Positions 29,877 to 40,175 of a stretch of 64,000 bases of DNA are shown here, piece after piece. The stretch is from Allomyces arbusculus. Its lineage: Eukaryota > Blastocladiomycota > Blastocladiomycetes > Blastocladiales > Blastocladiaceae. How positions within the stretch are numbered: the stretch's first letter is position 1; every line of letters begins with the position of its first letter. The position numbers and the translations under genes are program-made. The notes beneath the pieces were generated by a model. The model was not told the origin of the DNA and did no database searches. It saw nothing but the letters and a program-made list of their open reading frames with translations. The stretch covers positions 248,001 through 312,000 of the forward strand of contig JADHYV010000015.1 in the NCBI GenBank assembly GCA_027604705.1, in the 5' to 3' direction.

Positions 29877-31828
29877 CTACGAGGACGAGCTCGAGGCTAC
29901 CGAGCTCGAGGCGGACGAGCTCGAGGCGGTCGCCGATGGGGACGCAGATGCAGCGGCCGCGGGCGCCGCATTCACCAGTGCGTCGCCTCCACTCGGCGGT
30001 TCTGTCCTGGACTCCACCTGCACCACCTTCTTCTCAGCCTTGCTGCACTTGGCCTTAGGCGCATGCACGACCAAGTCGCCGGCCCGCGTTGGCTCGCCGG
30101 TGGAGGCCGACCCTTTGGGCCCGAGATGCCACATGAGCAGCGACGCGGCCACGGCCACGTTGAGCGACTCGAGCACGGGCCGCGCCATGGGCACGCCCGC
30201 ATACTCGGCGCGCGACGCGAGAAACTCGTTGGTGATCGGATTCACCTTGTGCCCATGCGACTCGTTGTTGAGCACGAGCAGGTGCACCTTGGGTCGGCGC
30301 CGCTGCTGCCACGCCGCGCTGCGGCGTTTGGGCGCGCGATCCGACGCGGATTCGCTCGAGGAGGCAGAGGATGGTGCGTCGGTGGTAGTGTCGGTCGATG
30401 CGGTCGCGCTGGACTCGGCCGTCGCGTCGGTCCTCGGCTCAACAATCGATTCGGCGTTCGCCTCGACGACATGACTTTCGTCCTCGTTGGTTGCGACTGC
30501 AACTTCTTGGGAACGTAATGCGCTCTCCTCCACCACTTCGGCCGCTTTTGGCACCGACTCGAACCCCGCCGCCGTCGCGGCCGTCCCGTCGGCATTAATC
30601 TTGCCCGTTGGATGCCCGACACTCGGGTTCGTAACAAACAAGCGGAAATCCACCTTTGGGTCCCACCACTCCTGGCTCTTGACCATGGGCGTCGCGCTCT
30701 CGCCATCGAGCCATGCGCGAATATCGTCCCACGACGACTTACGCCACGGAATCAGCATCGGCGCGCCCGCCGCCGTATACATGGCGCGCGGACCCAACGG
30801 CTCGCACGAGGTGCCGAGCACCAACACGGCGTCCCACCCGTACGCCGCGGCCGTGCGCATCATCATGCCCATGTTGCCCGGGTCCGAGATCTTGTTGATC
30901 ACAAGCACGCGCACGATCGGGTCCTCGTCGGTATCGGACGCGGGCGCCGACCATTTCGGGACGTGCGCGTGCATCCATTTCGCGACCGGCGCCGAGCGCG
31001 ATGACGTGCGTAGGAACGTCGGGTAGGCCGCGAGCGCAAAGGACGGCACAATTTCGTCGGAAATGTAGGTGATAATCTGCGCCATTTCCTGCGTCACGAG
31101 AACGTGTTTAGGTGGGGACGGGTAGTATGGCTCGTAGCCGTCTTTGGTGAAGTCGAGACCGAGCTTCGCCTGGTCGTACATGCTGACCGTCTGCAGGATG
31201 CGCGACTTGTGTTCCGGTGGGCAGTCTACGACAGCGAGAGGGAGCAAGTTCGTCAGCACAATCAACGCGCGACGAGCGGGGCCACGCCCCCACGATTCAA
31301 TCCGAACGCGGCCGAACACGCACTCTTGGAATGCTTGACGATGTTGCGAATCGCGTCGCCACCAATCGCGACATAATGCTCGTGGAAGTTGCGGTACCCG
31401 TTCTCAGTCCCGAGCCGCAACATGTGCTTCATGAGCGGCCCTTCACGACCCTTGAGCCGCGTCCCCGCCGGCGTACGACTCAACCAGTCTGGCAGTTCGG
31501 GGACCAGCACGTCCTGGTTCTGCTGCGCCCACGACACGAGCTTCGAGTACTTTTGCTGTCCCGCCTCCCCCTTCAGCTCGGGCAATTCGTCGGCCGTGTC
31601 GACAACGAGACCAAGCGCCTTTTGCCGCCTGGCAATCGCGGCGAGCTTCTTTTCCTGCCGTTTAGATGTGCGTGTCGGATCGTACTTTTCCGGGTTCTCG
31701 AGGTGCGGCGCGCGCGGGGTCACGCCGCGCGGGAAGGCCTCGGCCTTGTCGTAGGTGCGCGGCCAGTCTCGCACGACGCGGCGGAGCTCGAAGCGCGCGC
31801 GTTTCCACGGCTGCGATTTGGCGGACAT
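29877..31828 (-). CDS. SpoU/TrmH-family RNA 2'-O-ribose methyltransferase (copy A, canonical motifs)
   Basis: Exons on the minus strand: 31828-31324 and 31225-29877; 617 residues. A SPOUT-class S-adenosylmethionine-dependent enzyme methylating ribose 2'-OH in rRNA or tRNA. Motif 1 is NKISDPGNMGMMMRTA (about residue 279), with the conserved Asn and catalytic Arg. Motif 2 is LLVLNNESHGHKV, with the conserved Glu. Motif 3 is VPMARPVLESLNVAVAASLL, with the SLNV knot sequence. An N-terminal substrate-binding-like region precedes (GYRNFHEHYVAIGGDAI). The basic N-terminus suggests a possible mitochondrial presequence. A long low-complexity insert separates motifs 1 and 2, and the protein ends in an Ala/Ser-run tail. 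The intron (98 bp) falls at the same place as in copy B. Target RNA is unknown; mitochondrial rRNA methyltransferases of the MRM1/MRM3 type are the closest idea. Confidence 0.88.
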
Positions 31829-32084
31829 GGTGGTGGTGGCGACGGCGTGCAGCAAGTGCTGGATGTCTGTAGATTTGCTGGTGATTGATTGCTGGCCGCG
31901 TTTCGTGATAAAGGTTGGGTTTGTTGATTTGATCACGGCGGTTGAGCAACGCGCGGCGATCAAGTCAGGTGGAGGCTGCTGACACGTTGCTGCTCCAGGA
32001 AACTTCGCAAACCAATAAAAAAAAATCAAGCAATGGAGTCTTCATTCTCGCCCTCCAGCCCGCTCCCACACATCTCGGCCGCTC

Positions 32085-34389
32085 CTACTTGCGCGCGGCC
32101 TTGATCGTCTTGCGCAGCTCCTCCACCTCGCCTGGCGGCGGCGGCATCTTGGCCGGCGCCGTCCCGACAACCAAGTCCTCGGCGCGCGTCAGGTCCCCCA
32201 GCCGCGCCGACCCCTGCGGACCAAAATGCCACATGAGCATCGCTCCCGAAATGGGCGCATTCAATGCGGTGAGCGGCGTCGACTCGGCCAGTGGCACCTG
32301 CACAAACTGCGTCTTGGCCTGCAGCTGCGGGAACCGGATCGGGTTGCCCGAGTATCCGTGCGTCGGGTTCGACACGACCAGGAAGTGGATGGTGGGCCGC
32401 TTCGACGTCGCTGATGATGCGGTAGGCGCCGGCTCTGCGGCAGGTGACGCCTCCACTGCGGGAGCCGCCTCCGTTGCGAGCTCCGTCTCCTCAGCGGGCG
32501 TCGCTTCGGCCGACACCGCGTCGGCCGGATCGGTCTCGTGCGCGACGGGCTTCCCCGCGACAAACACATTAAAATCGATCTTCGGCTCCCACCACGGCTC
32601 GCTGCTCAACTCCGGGGCCCTCCGCTGCCCATCGACCAGCGTCGCAATTTCCTCCCAATTCGTGCGCCGCCACGGGATCAGCACAACCCCGCCCTTGGAC
32701 GCGCGCATCGACTTGGGCGCCAATGGGTCCGTCATACTGCCCGCAATCAAGACCGCGTCCCACCCGAGCACCGTCGCCGACCGGATCAGCGCACCCATAG
32801 TGCCGTCGTCCGTGATCTTGTTGAGCACGAGCACGCGCAGAACCGGGTCCTGGGCATCGACGGGCGCAGCGAAACGCGGCACATGCTCGTGGAACCATTG
32901 TCCGATAGGCATGGCGCGTGCGCGAGCGCGCATGAAGGGCGGGAAGGCAGCAATGGCGAGCCCGTCGAGCGTGTCACTGTCGACCGACGCGATCCAGCGC
33001 GCGCGGTCGCCGCCGATCGCGCGGTGGTAGGGTCGCCCGTCAGGGTAGAACGGGGCGTAGGCGTCTTCGGTCCAGTTGAGATCGAGCCGGTCCTGCTTGT
33101 AGGCGCCGGACGTGGATAGGATCGCGGTGCGCACCGACGGGTGGCAGTCTGGAGGATCAGTGGGAGGGGGCAAACGTCAGGAGCACGAAAAAGCAGCCAA
33201 CCAAAACAACTAAACGCAGAAACGCATCCAACGCACCCTTGGACGCCTTGGCCACATCACGAATTGCCGACTTGGAGAACAACACCACCTGCTCATGGAA
33301 CTGGCGGTACCCGTTATCATTCGCGACGCGCTGCATGTGCTTAATCATCGGGTTGTTCCGGCTGCGGATCTTGATGTTCTCGGGACACGCCTTGACCCAC
33401 TCGGGCAAGATGGGAATTTCGTAGTCCGGGTTCACGTCGGCCCACGACACGTTCGGCGACAATTGCTCGGGCTTCACCTCGATCCACTGGTCCTTGGGCC
33501 GGTCGACGTTGTACGTCCGCACCGCTTGCGTGCGCTGCCGCTTCTCAACCTTGTACCCGGGCTGCTGCGCGGCGATTTTGGCCGCGAGCGCTTCCTCGAA
33601 CCGCGTTTGCGGGTCGCGGGCACGGGAGGAGAAGTCGCGGTTGCTGCGGTCACCGCGTTCGGAACGGTCCGGGCGGCCGGTGCGGTCGTTGCGGCTCTCA
33701 AACCGGTCCTCGCGACGGTCTGAGCGATCGTTGCGACGGTCGCCAAACCGATCGCTGCGCTCCGACCGATCTCCTCGGCGGCCTGGGGGGTCGTCGCGGC
33801 GCTGGAAGCGATCATCGCGGCCCGGTTCGCGATCGCGACCGTCGTCGTCACTGCGGCCCCGTCGGTCAAACCTGTCGTTGCCCTCGTCACGCGCGCTGAA
33901 ACGACTTTCGTGGCGGTCGTCGTGGTCGTAGCGGCTCCTCGAGTCGGCAAGAGTGTTGCGGCGGTCGTCACGGCGGTCAAATCGGTCCTCGCGACCAGCG
34001 CGGCGATCAAATCGCTCGTTGCGTTCGAACCGATCCTCGCGACGGTCAAACCGATCGTTGCGGTCAGATCGTTCGTCGCGGTTCCACTGGATATTACGGT
34101 CGCCGCGATCACGGCTGCCGTATCGGTCGCGCAAATCGAAATGCGCAGTCCTGCTGCCGTCGCGGTCGTCGTTGCGGCTCCACGAGCCGCGCTGATTGCG
34201 GTCAAACTCAAAGTCTTGATCGTCGCGCGGACGCCGTGCGGGTTGGTTATAATCGTCGTAATCGCTGGTGTTGCTGCGCTCCGCCGGGGTGCCGAAATTG
34301 AGCATGACTTGGGGCCGGGTGCGTGATGACCATGAGCTCATGGCGCGGCGCAAGTGGCCCACCACAGGGGCGCTGGTCGTGCGGAACAT
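32085..34389 (-). CDS. SpoU/TrmH-family paralogue with degenerate motifs and Arg/Asp-rich extension (copy B)
   Basis: Exons on the minus strand: 34389-33237 and 33148-32085; 738 residues. Tandem paralogue of copy A (256 bases away, same strand, same intron position, shared blocks such as NGYRQFHEQVV, PEWV, DCHPSVRTAIL and LIPWRRTNWEEI). The SPOUT motifs are altered: motif 1 is NKITDDGTMGALIRSA (the conserved Asn is Thr; Arg is kept). Motif 2 is FLVVSNPTHGYSGN (conserved Glu is Thr). Motif 3 is PLTALNAPISGAMLMW instead of SLNV-x-x-A. It may therefore bind RNA or partner copy A without methylating; this is inference. The N-terminus MFRTTSAPVVGHLRRAM looks like a mitochondrial presequence. Residues about 45-265 are an RD/RF/RS-rich low-complexity region (listed separately), absent from copy A. 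Confidence 0.85.
33650..34255. repeat. Coding low-complexity tract (R/D/F/S repeats) in SpoU copy B
   Basis: In the minus-strand frame the tract encodes recurring DRFDRR, DRSDRR, RFERNE and RDDR units. At DNA level it is an imperfect array of CGGTC/GAACGATC words. It is intrinsically disordered by composition and resembles RD/RGG-like RNA-binding segments. Length polymorphism between strains is likely. Confidence 0.75.
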
Positions 34390-34590
34390 GGTTGCGGTTA
34401 GTTGCTGGCGTGCGTGCGTGTCTGCGTGAAGTGTTGATGGAAGGTGTTGTGGTGATCAACGAGAGAAGCTTGGACAGCGATCAGCAAAAGGTCAACTCGG
34501 TCAGGTGCGTCCGCGTGCATCGTTGCATTTTGGAGCGAACCGTTGCCATCGGCGGCGACGCTGATGTTCGCGTCATCGACGCTGGCGAGC

Positions 34591-36538
34591 ATGGACCTCC
34601 CTGCGGAGCTCACGCGTCACGGACACGACTTGCTGCAAAAACTACGCGACCATGGCGTCAACCTATCATTCCCGGCGACAGTCCGCCATTTTTTGCAGCG
34701 CCTAGTACGGCCAAGCGTTCGGCCAGCACTTGCAACGGCAGCCGGCCTGCTCGTGTTCTTGATTGCCAAGGAATGCATCCGCAACGCTCGGCTCGCTCGC
34801 AAATTGCGCATCCAAGGCGTTCCCGAACAAAAATTGCATGTAAGGTGGTGGTTGCTCGGGCTGCAGCGATATATTCTCGGGCATGCCCTTGAACCGTCGC
34901 CCCATTTCGTCAAGGAGCGTCGCGCCCGTGAGCAGGTGCCGCTGTTCCATGGGCAGCGGGTGGAAGGGTGGGCCGGCCGCGCGGACTCGCCGCTGATGTA
35001 CTTGCAGCGGTTTGTTTTGGTGCGATGCAGCCAAGGGCAATCAGTTCGTAGATGCAATGATTGCTCACATACTGCGCGGATCCGCCACTAGGGTGATGTG
35101 ACACTCGTCGTGGCCGATCCAAGGTTATTGCACGATATGCTCACCTTGAACTCGTACCTGAAGCTCGTGAAGCCCGACGTGAGCGTGCGGTTCATGAGCA
35201 TGATCATTGGTGACAAGGGCATGGTGATTCTCAACGTTCGTGACCTCGTTCTCTCTCATGTCTCGTTTTTTGTCGGCCTTACGATTTTTCCATGCATCCG
35301 ACAGGGCGATCGACACAAGGTCCACCGACGCATCGTGAACCCCCTCTTCAACCTGCGCACGCTGAAACCGCTCGTCCCGATCATGCTCATCGCCCTCGAC
35401 GAGCTGTTCGCCGTCATCGACCAGACCCCACCCTCGACCACGCTCGCATTTCACGACCTTAGCAGCCGCTTGACGCTCAATGTGATTGGCCGCACGACCA
35501 TGGATCACGACTTTGACGCCCTCGGTCCACACGGGTCGCGCATGGCACGCGCCTACCGCGCCGTGATGCGCAACATGGAAATCACGATTGGGCTCGCCAT
35601 GCGCATCCAATTCCCCAACACCCTTGGCCGAATTCCAACAGCGGCGCGTCGCGAACACGCGGCCGGGTACCGCGTCGTCGAGGAAATGGTCAAGGACCTG
35701 TTGCACGCGGCTGAAAGGAATCCCGACGGCACGACTCTGATTCATGAACTGGTTCGGGAGAATGCGGGTAACGTGCTCGACGAGCACGAACTCGTTTGCC
35801 AAGTGCGCTCGTTTTTGGCCGCGGGACTCGATACGACGGCGGCGGCGCTTTCCGCGTGCGTGCTGCTGCTCGCGCAGCACCCGGACGTGCAGCAGGAATT
35901 GCTTGGTGAGGTGGACGCGGTCGCGGACCTCGAGGATTACGAGGTCTTGCGCAGGTTGCTGCGGCTCAACAGCGTAATTTATGAGACGCTGCGGCTCTAC
36001 ACGCCCGTGCACATGTCGTTGCGCGAAACGGCGGCTGAAGTGGTGGTACCAACGACGGCTCTTGGGCCTGTGACGCTTCCCAAGGGGATCAGGGTTGAGA
36101 TCCCGATGGTACGTTTTTCCATCGACCCAATTCTCACTTTTCCTCCTCGCCGCTCATCATCGCGCCACGTGCTGACCCCACCCCATTTTATAGCGCGCCA
36201 TCCACTCAGACCCGGCCATTTGGGGCGACGACGCACTGACGTGGAATCCGCGGCGGTGGGACACGATCGACCTCGTCCACGGCACCGCCGATGTGTCGGC
36301 CCACCGCATTCTCAACGGGCGGCGTCAAATTGGGCCGTACGATTTCATGCCGTTCCAGGTGGGTCCGCGCGCGTGTATTGGGCGGCAATTTGCGCTCATG
36401 GAACTGCGGCTTTTCGTCTCGGGGATTGTCAAGCGGTATGCGCTCGCGACGGACGTGCCGGTCGATGGCCTGGACATTCTGTGTTCCATGTCGATGCGCG
36501 TGACGAATGCGTGGGTGCGCATGGCGCGACGGAGTTGA
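34591..36538 (+). CDS. Cytochrome P450 (tandem copy 1)
   Basis: Exons 34591-35019, 35092-35235, 35305-36108, 36194-36538; 573 residues. A membrane-anchored haem monooxygenase. Seen: an N-terminal hydrophobic segment (LATAAGLLVFLIAKECI). The I-helix is FLAAGLDTTAAAL, the K-helix ExxR is VIYETLRLYTP, the PERF-like element is WNPRRWD, and the haem loop is FQVGPRACIGRQFALMELRL with Cys near residue 520. All three introns are phase 0 at positions shared with copy 2. The second (35236-35304, 69 bp) has no stop in frame, so its retention would only insert 23 residues. The start at ATG 34591 has a better context than an in-frame ATG at 34564. CYP family and substrate cannot be named; an endoplasmic-reticulum location is inferred from the anchor. 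Confidence 0.93.
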
Positions 36539-37613
36539 CGAGTTGTGGCTGGCCGGTGATGCTTGGGTCGCCCAGGGCGTCGATTTTGAGTGATAGCTAT
36601 GGTGCTGAAGACGATTTGTCCATCTGGTTTGTCTGTCCGTGGCAAGTCTGAGCAGATCAGAAACTGGCACGACGATTCGAACCATGGTTGCAACAGATAA
36701 GCGGATACGCAAAACAACACAGAAAATGAGTGTTTCCTTGGAGGTATGACACGTTTGGAGACGACGTTGAGCTGGAGAGTTCGCACTGATGGGTGGCAGC
36801 CAGCTGTTCACTGCCGGGAGACGAACATGCGTTGCGGTTGCGGTTGCGATCAGGATGCTGCTTCCTGTTAGGCAACATTTTGGTTGGATTCATGACCGAT
36901 GGCGGGCGGAAACACAATCAACACACAATGAAAATGCAATTTCATATCGCTGGTGGTACATTCCACAACAATTCCTTCGCCCTGGTGTGAAATTGGGCAA
37001 TCAATGAACATTGAAGTGCAGAATCGCAAAGAAACCGACCGACACGCCTGTCTCAATGGCGCTGATGAATCCTTGACTGCGCATCCACATGAAGTCGCCA
37101 CAATTTCCTTATTTGAGCTTTGATTCAGGGCCAGATGCATGGGCGAGCCGCGTGAAGGAAGGAAGGGATGGAAACCGAAAATGCACACCGATGCAAGCAT
37201 GTGCCTGCTCGCTCCAGCACCGGACCCGCCGGATCTTGCTATCGACAGCACCAGGTTATTTCCGGCGGCTGAGCATTCATTGATCTGGGCAGCACTGGAT
37301 CCGCTGGATCGTAATCGCGTGAGGTTCTGTGTGTCGCACCTAGAGTCTGATTTCCGGATCGCTTGACGAACGATGCGGCGGAACGATCAACGACGACCAA
37401 CGCCAACACCGAGAGAGCGACTGGGCCGACATGGTCGCGGTGCAATGTCCGACCAGTTCCTCGTTGCCGGTCTTGGTCACATATATACACGTCCCCGCGC
37501 AGCGCGTCCTGGCCAGCAGCGTCCTTGCTGCTCCCTTGCCCCGACCGGCCCTTGACCCGCGCCGTACCCAATTTTGATCACGGCCGCTTGCCCACCCGAC
37601 AACTAAGATCAAC
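36539..37613. other. Intergenic between the P450 copies
   Basis: About 1.1 kb of lower-GC sequence with no coding support. A TATATA (listed) lies 127 bases before the downstream ATG. A GATTCGAACC (36674-36683), which resembles a reversed tRNA T-loop, has no supporting stem. Confidence 0.5.
37482..37487 (+). promoter_or_regulatory. TATA box candidate for P450 copy 2
   Basis: TATATA in the context CACATATATACACG, 127 bases before the ATG at 37614, in GC-rich surroundings. Plausible core promoter element; no start-site data. Confidence 0.4.
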
Positions 37614-39614
37614 ATGGGCGGCAACCATTTCTCCGTGATTCTCGACCCGACCGTCGCCACGCTTCAGGCACTGCATGACCGCACCGTCACGCTGGGCTGG
37701 ACGCTGACCTCGAGCGAGCTGGCCAAGGATTTCGTGACCCGGTTCCAGCCGACGCCGACGGTCGTTTCGACGTCGTTCGTCGTGTGCGTCCTGTCCTGGT
37801 TGCTCAAGGAAACCGTGGCCTCTGGGCGTGCCGTTCGCAAGTTGCGCACTCAAGGCGTTCCAGAACAGAAACTCCACGCGCCATGGTGGACGATAGGTCT
37901 GCAGCGGTACCTGGTCGGACACTTGTTTGAGACCTCACCGCACTTGTACGAGGAGCCGCGTGCACGCCAGCAGGTTCCGCTGCTGCACGGGGAACATGTG
38001 GATGGGTGGAATCGCGCGGGCGCGCCGATGATGTACCTGACGCGTTTGTTCCTGGTACGTGTGCTGAACGTCGTAGAGCGTCGTTGATATTTCTTTGGCG
38101 CTCCACTGACACCCGTGCCTCGCTGATACTCTAGGGCATGCCTACGCTCGTCTTGGCCGATCCCAAGGCTTTGCATGCCATGCTTACACTAAAGTCGTAC
38201 TCGTTCACGAAGCCCAAGCTGTTTTCCGAGATTGTGAGCAGCGTCACGGGCGACATGGGCATGGTCATGGTCGAGGTTCGCATTTTCATATGTTATACTC
38301 TCACTATGTCCCGTATGCCCCCCCCCCCCCCACCCTCACTCATCAATGTTGCACCCGCGCGCAAACAGGGCGACGTGCATAAGCGGCACCGGCGCATCGT
38401 CAACCCGCTCTTCTCCATGAAGACGTTGAAACCGCTCGTCCCGGCCATTCTGTCCTCGCTGGGCGAGTTTTTCGCGCTTGTCGAGCATTCGCCCGCGTCG
38501 ACGCCGCTCCCGATCCATACATTGGCCAGCCACCTGACGCTCAATGTGATTGGCCGCACGGCCATGAACTACGACTTTGACGCCTTCAACTCGCACGCGT
38601 CGCGCATTTCCGCAGCCTACGCCGACATGCTTGCCGGGACCGAAATGACGTCGTGGAAAATGCTTACGATGCAGTTCCCCAACACGTTTGGCAAAATCCC
38701 GACGCCGACGCAGCGCAAGTTCACAAACGGGTTCAACGTGATCGAGGCGGCCGTCAAGGAGATGTTGAAGAGCGCGACCGCGTGCCCGGACGGGGATACG
38801 CTGATCCATGAGTTGTTGCGGCAGAACGAGGGCAATACGCTAAGCGAGCATGAACTTGTGTGTGAGGTGCGCACGTTCCTCGCGGCGGGGCACGAGACGA
38901 CGGCATCGGTGCTGGCGAGTCTGGTCCTTTCGCTCGCGCAACACCCGGAGATCCAGCAAGAGTTGCGCGACGAGGTGGAGTCGACGGTAGTGGCACTCGA
39001 GGACTATGACGTACTAGCCAAGCTGCCGCTGCTCAACAAGGTGATCAACGAGACGCTGCGTCTGTATCCGCCGGCATACATTACGTTCCGTGCTGCGACC
39101 TCGGACGTGGCGCTGCCGACGACGGTGCTTGGGGTCATTGAGGTGCCGGCCGGGATGCGGATCGAAATTCCGATTGTACGTTGCGACCTCGACGCTTGAG
39201 CGGGCTTGGTTCATAATGGAATACTCACGAGCGCCACTCTCCACCGGTTTTTTTTAGCGCGCAATCCACTTGAACCCGTCGATTTGGGGCGACGACGCGG
39301 CATCGTGGGACCCGCACCGGTGGGACACGATCGACCTCGTCCACGGCACGCCCGATGTCTCGTCATCGGCCAGCCGTATCGTGGACGGACGTCGTCAGAT
39401 TGGGCAGTACGATTTCATTCCGTTCTTGGCCGGGCCGCGCGCATGCATTGGGCGCCAGTTTTCGCTCATGGAACTGCGCTTGTTTGCGGCCGGCCTGGTC
39501 CAGCGGTACAACATGGCGACAGACGTCAAACAAGTCAAGAGCGAGGATCTGTTCTGTGCCGTGACGATGCGGTCAATTAATGCGTGGGTACGGTTCGATC
39601 GGCGCAACGTGTGA
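37614..39614 (+). CDS. Cytochrome P450 (tandem copy 2)
   Basis: Exons 37614-38054, 38135-38275, 38369-39175, 39258-39614; 581 residues. Paralogue of copy 1 throughout: shared blocks include QGVPEQKLHA, VADP/LADP, GDVHKRHRRIVNPLFSMKTL, LTLNVIGRT and RQIGQYDF. Intact P450 motifs: FLAAGHETTASVLASL (I-helix, AGHETT instead of AGLDTT), VINETLRLYPP (ExxR), PHRWD, and FLAGPRACIGRQFSLMELRL (haem Cys near residue 526). The N-terminal anchor is STSFVVCVLSWLLK. Introns of 80, 93 and 82 bp lie at the same three positions as in copy 1. Intron 2 carries a C14 run. The difference in the I-helix acid/alcohol pair suggests the copies may differ in substrate or oxygen handling; that is inference. Confidence 0.94.
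38318..38331. repeat. C14 homopolymer in P450 copy 2 intron 2
   Basis: Fourteen consecutive C in the sense strand, inside intron 38276-38368, upstream of the acceptor and probably acting as part of its pyrimidine tract. Confidence 0.8.
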
Positions 39615-40175
39615 GCGCCATTTAGAAGGGAAATTTCGGACGGATGAGAAGGGGCGCCGTGGGCGCCAGGGAAGCGTGGTCGCTGAGAAGAAGCAGCCGT
39701 TCTGTGGTTTTGTAATATTTTGAATGAATGGCCATGTTGGCCAGACACATTGTTTGTGTTGCTCGGCGAAGTTGCAGGTTGTTTGCCGGCGACGTCAGGA
39801 CAGGACAGGACAGGACGTCCCGCCGCTCACACACATCGCATCGCCCATCCAGCGAGCCCTCGCACGGCATCGTGGACGACGTGGACGACCGAGCATCATG
39901 AGCGGATGTGTTCTTGAGTGAAAGCGAGAGAGGCACATCACGTGGAATGCAAGTCTGGCCGACAAAAGTGAGGGACGACGATGCTTTGATGCCTTTAAGT
40001 CCATATCCTGTCGCCCGGCCGGCCAGTGCTGATCGCCTGTTTCGCTGCAGTTCCTATCTCCACGGCGCACCACCATCGTTTGCCGTGCCCAAGTCCCCGC
40101 ATTCGCTCGCGGCCAACGCCGCCTCGCCATTAAGCAACCTGCGCACCATCAGCACCACGCCGCGGACCGACCACC
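39615..40175. other. Intergenic before the SET-domain gene
   Basis: 561 bases. It holds a short tandem ACAGG/GGACA run (39797-39815, CAGGACAGGACAGGACAGG), but no domain-bearing frame. It should contain the promoter of the gene at 40176. Confidence 0.5.

Noticed and set aside
29217-30518. 433-codon plus-strand frame across the GPI-type and SpoU copy A genes
   Set aside because: Spans the antisense of two supported genes and the spacer between them; no domain.
36670-36690. tRNA-like GATTCGAACC (reverse of GGTTCGAATC)
   Set aside because: Flanking bases cannot form the T-arm stem, and no D-arm box or acceptor stem is present at the right distance.
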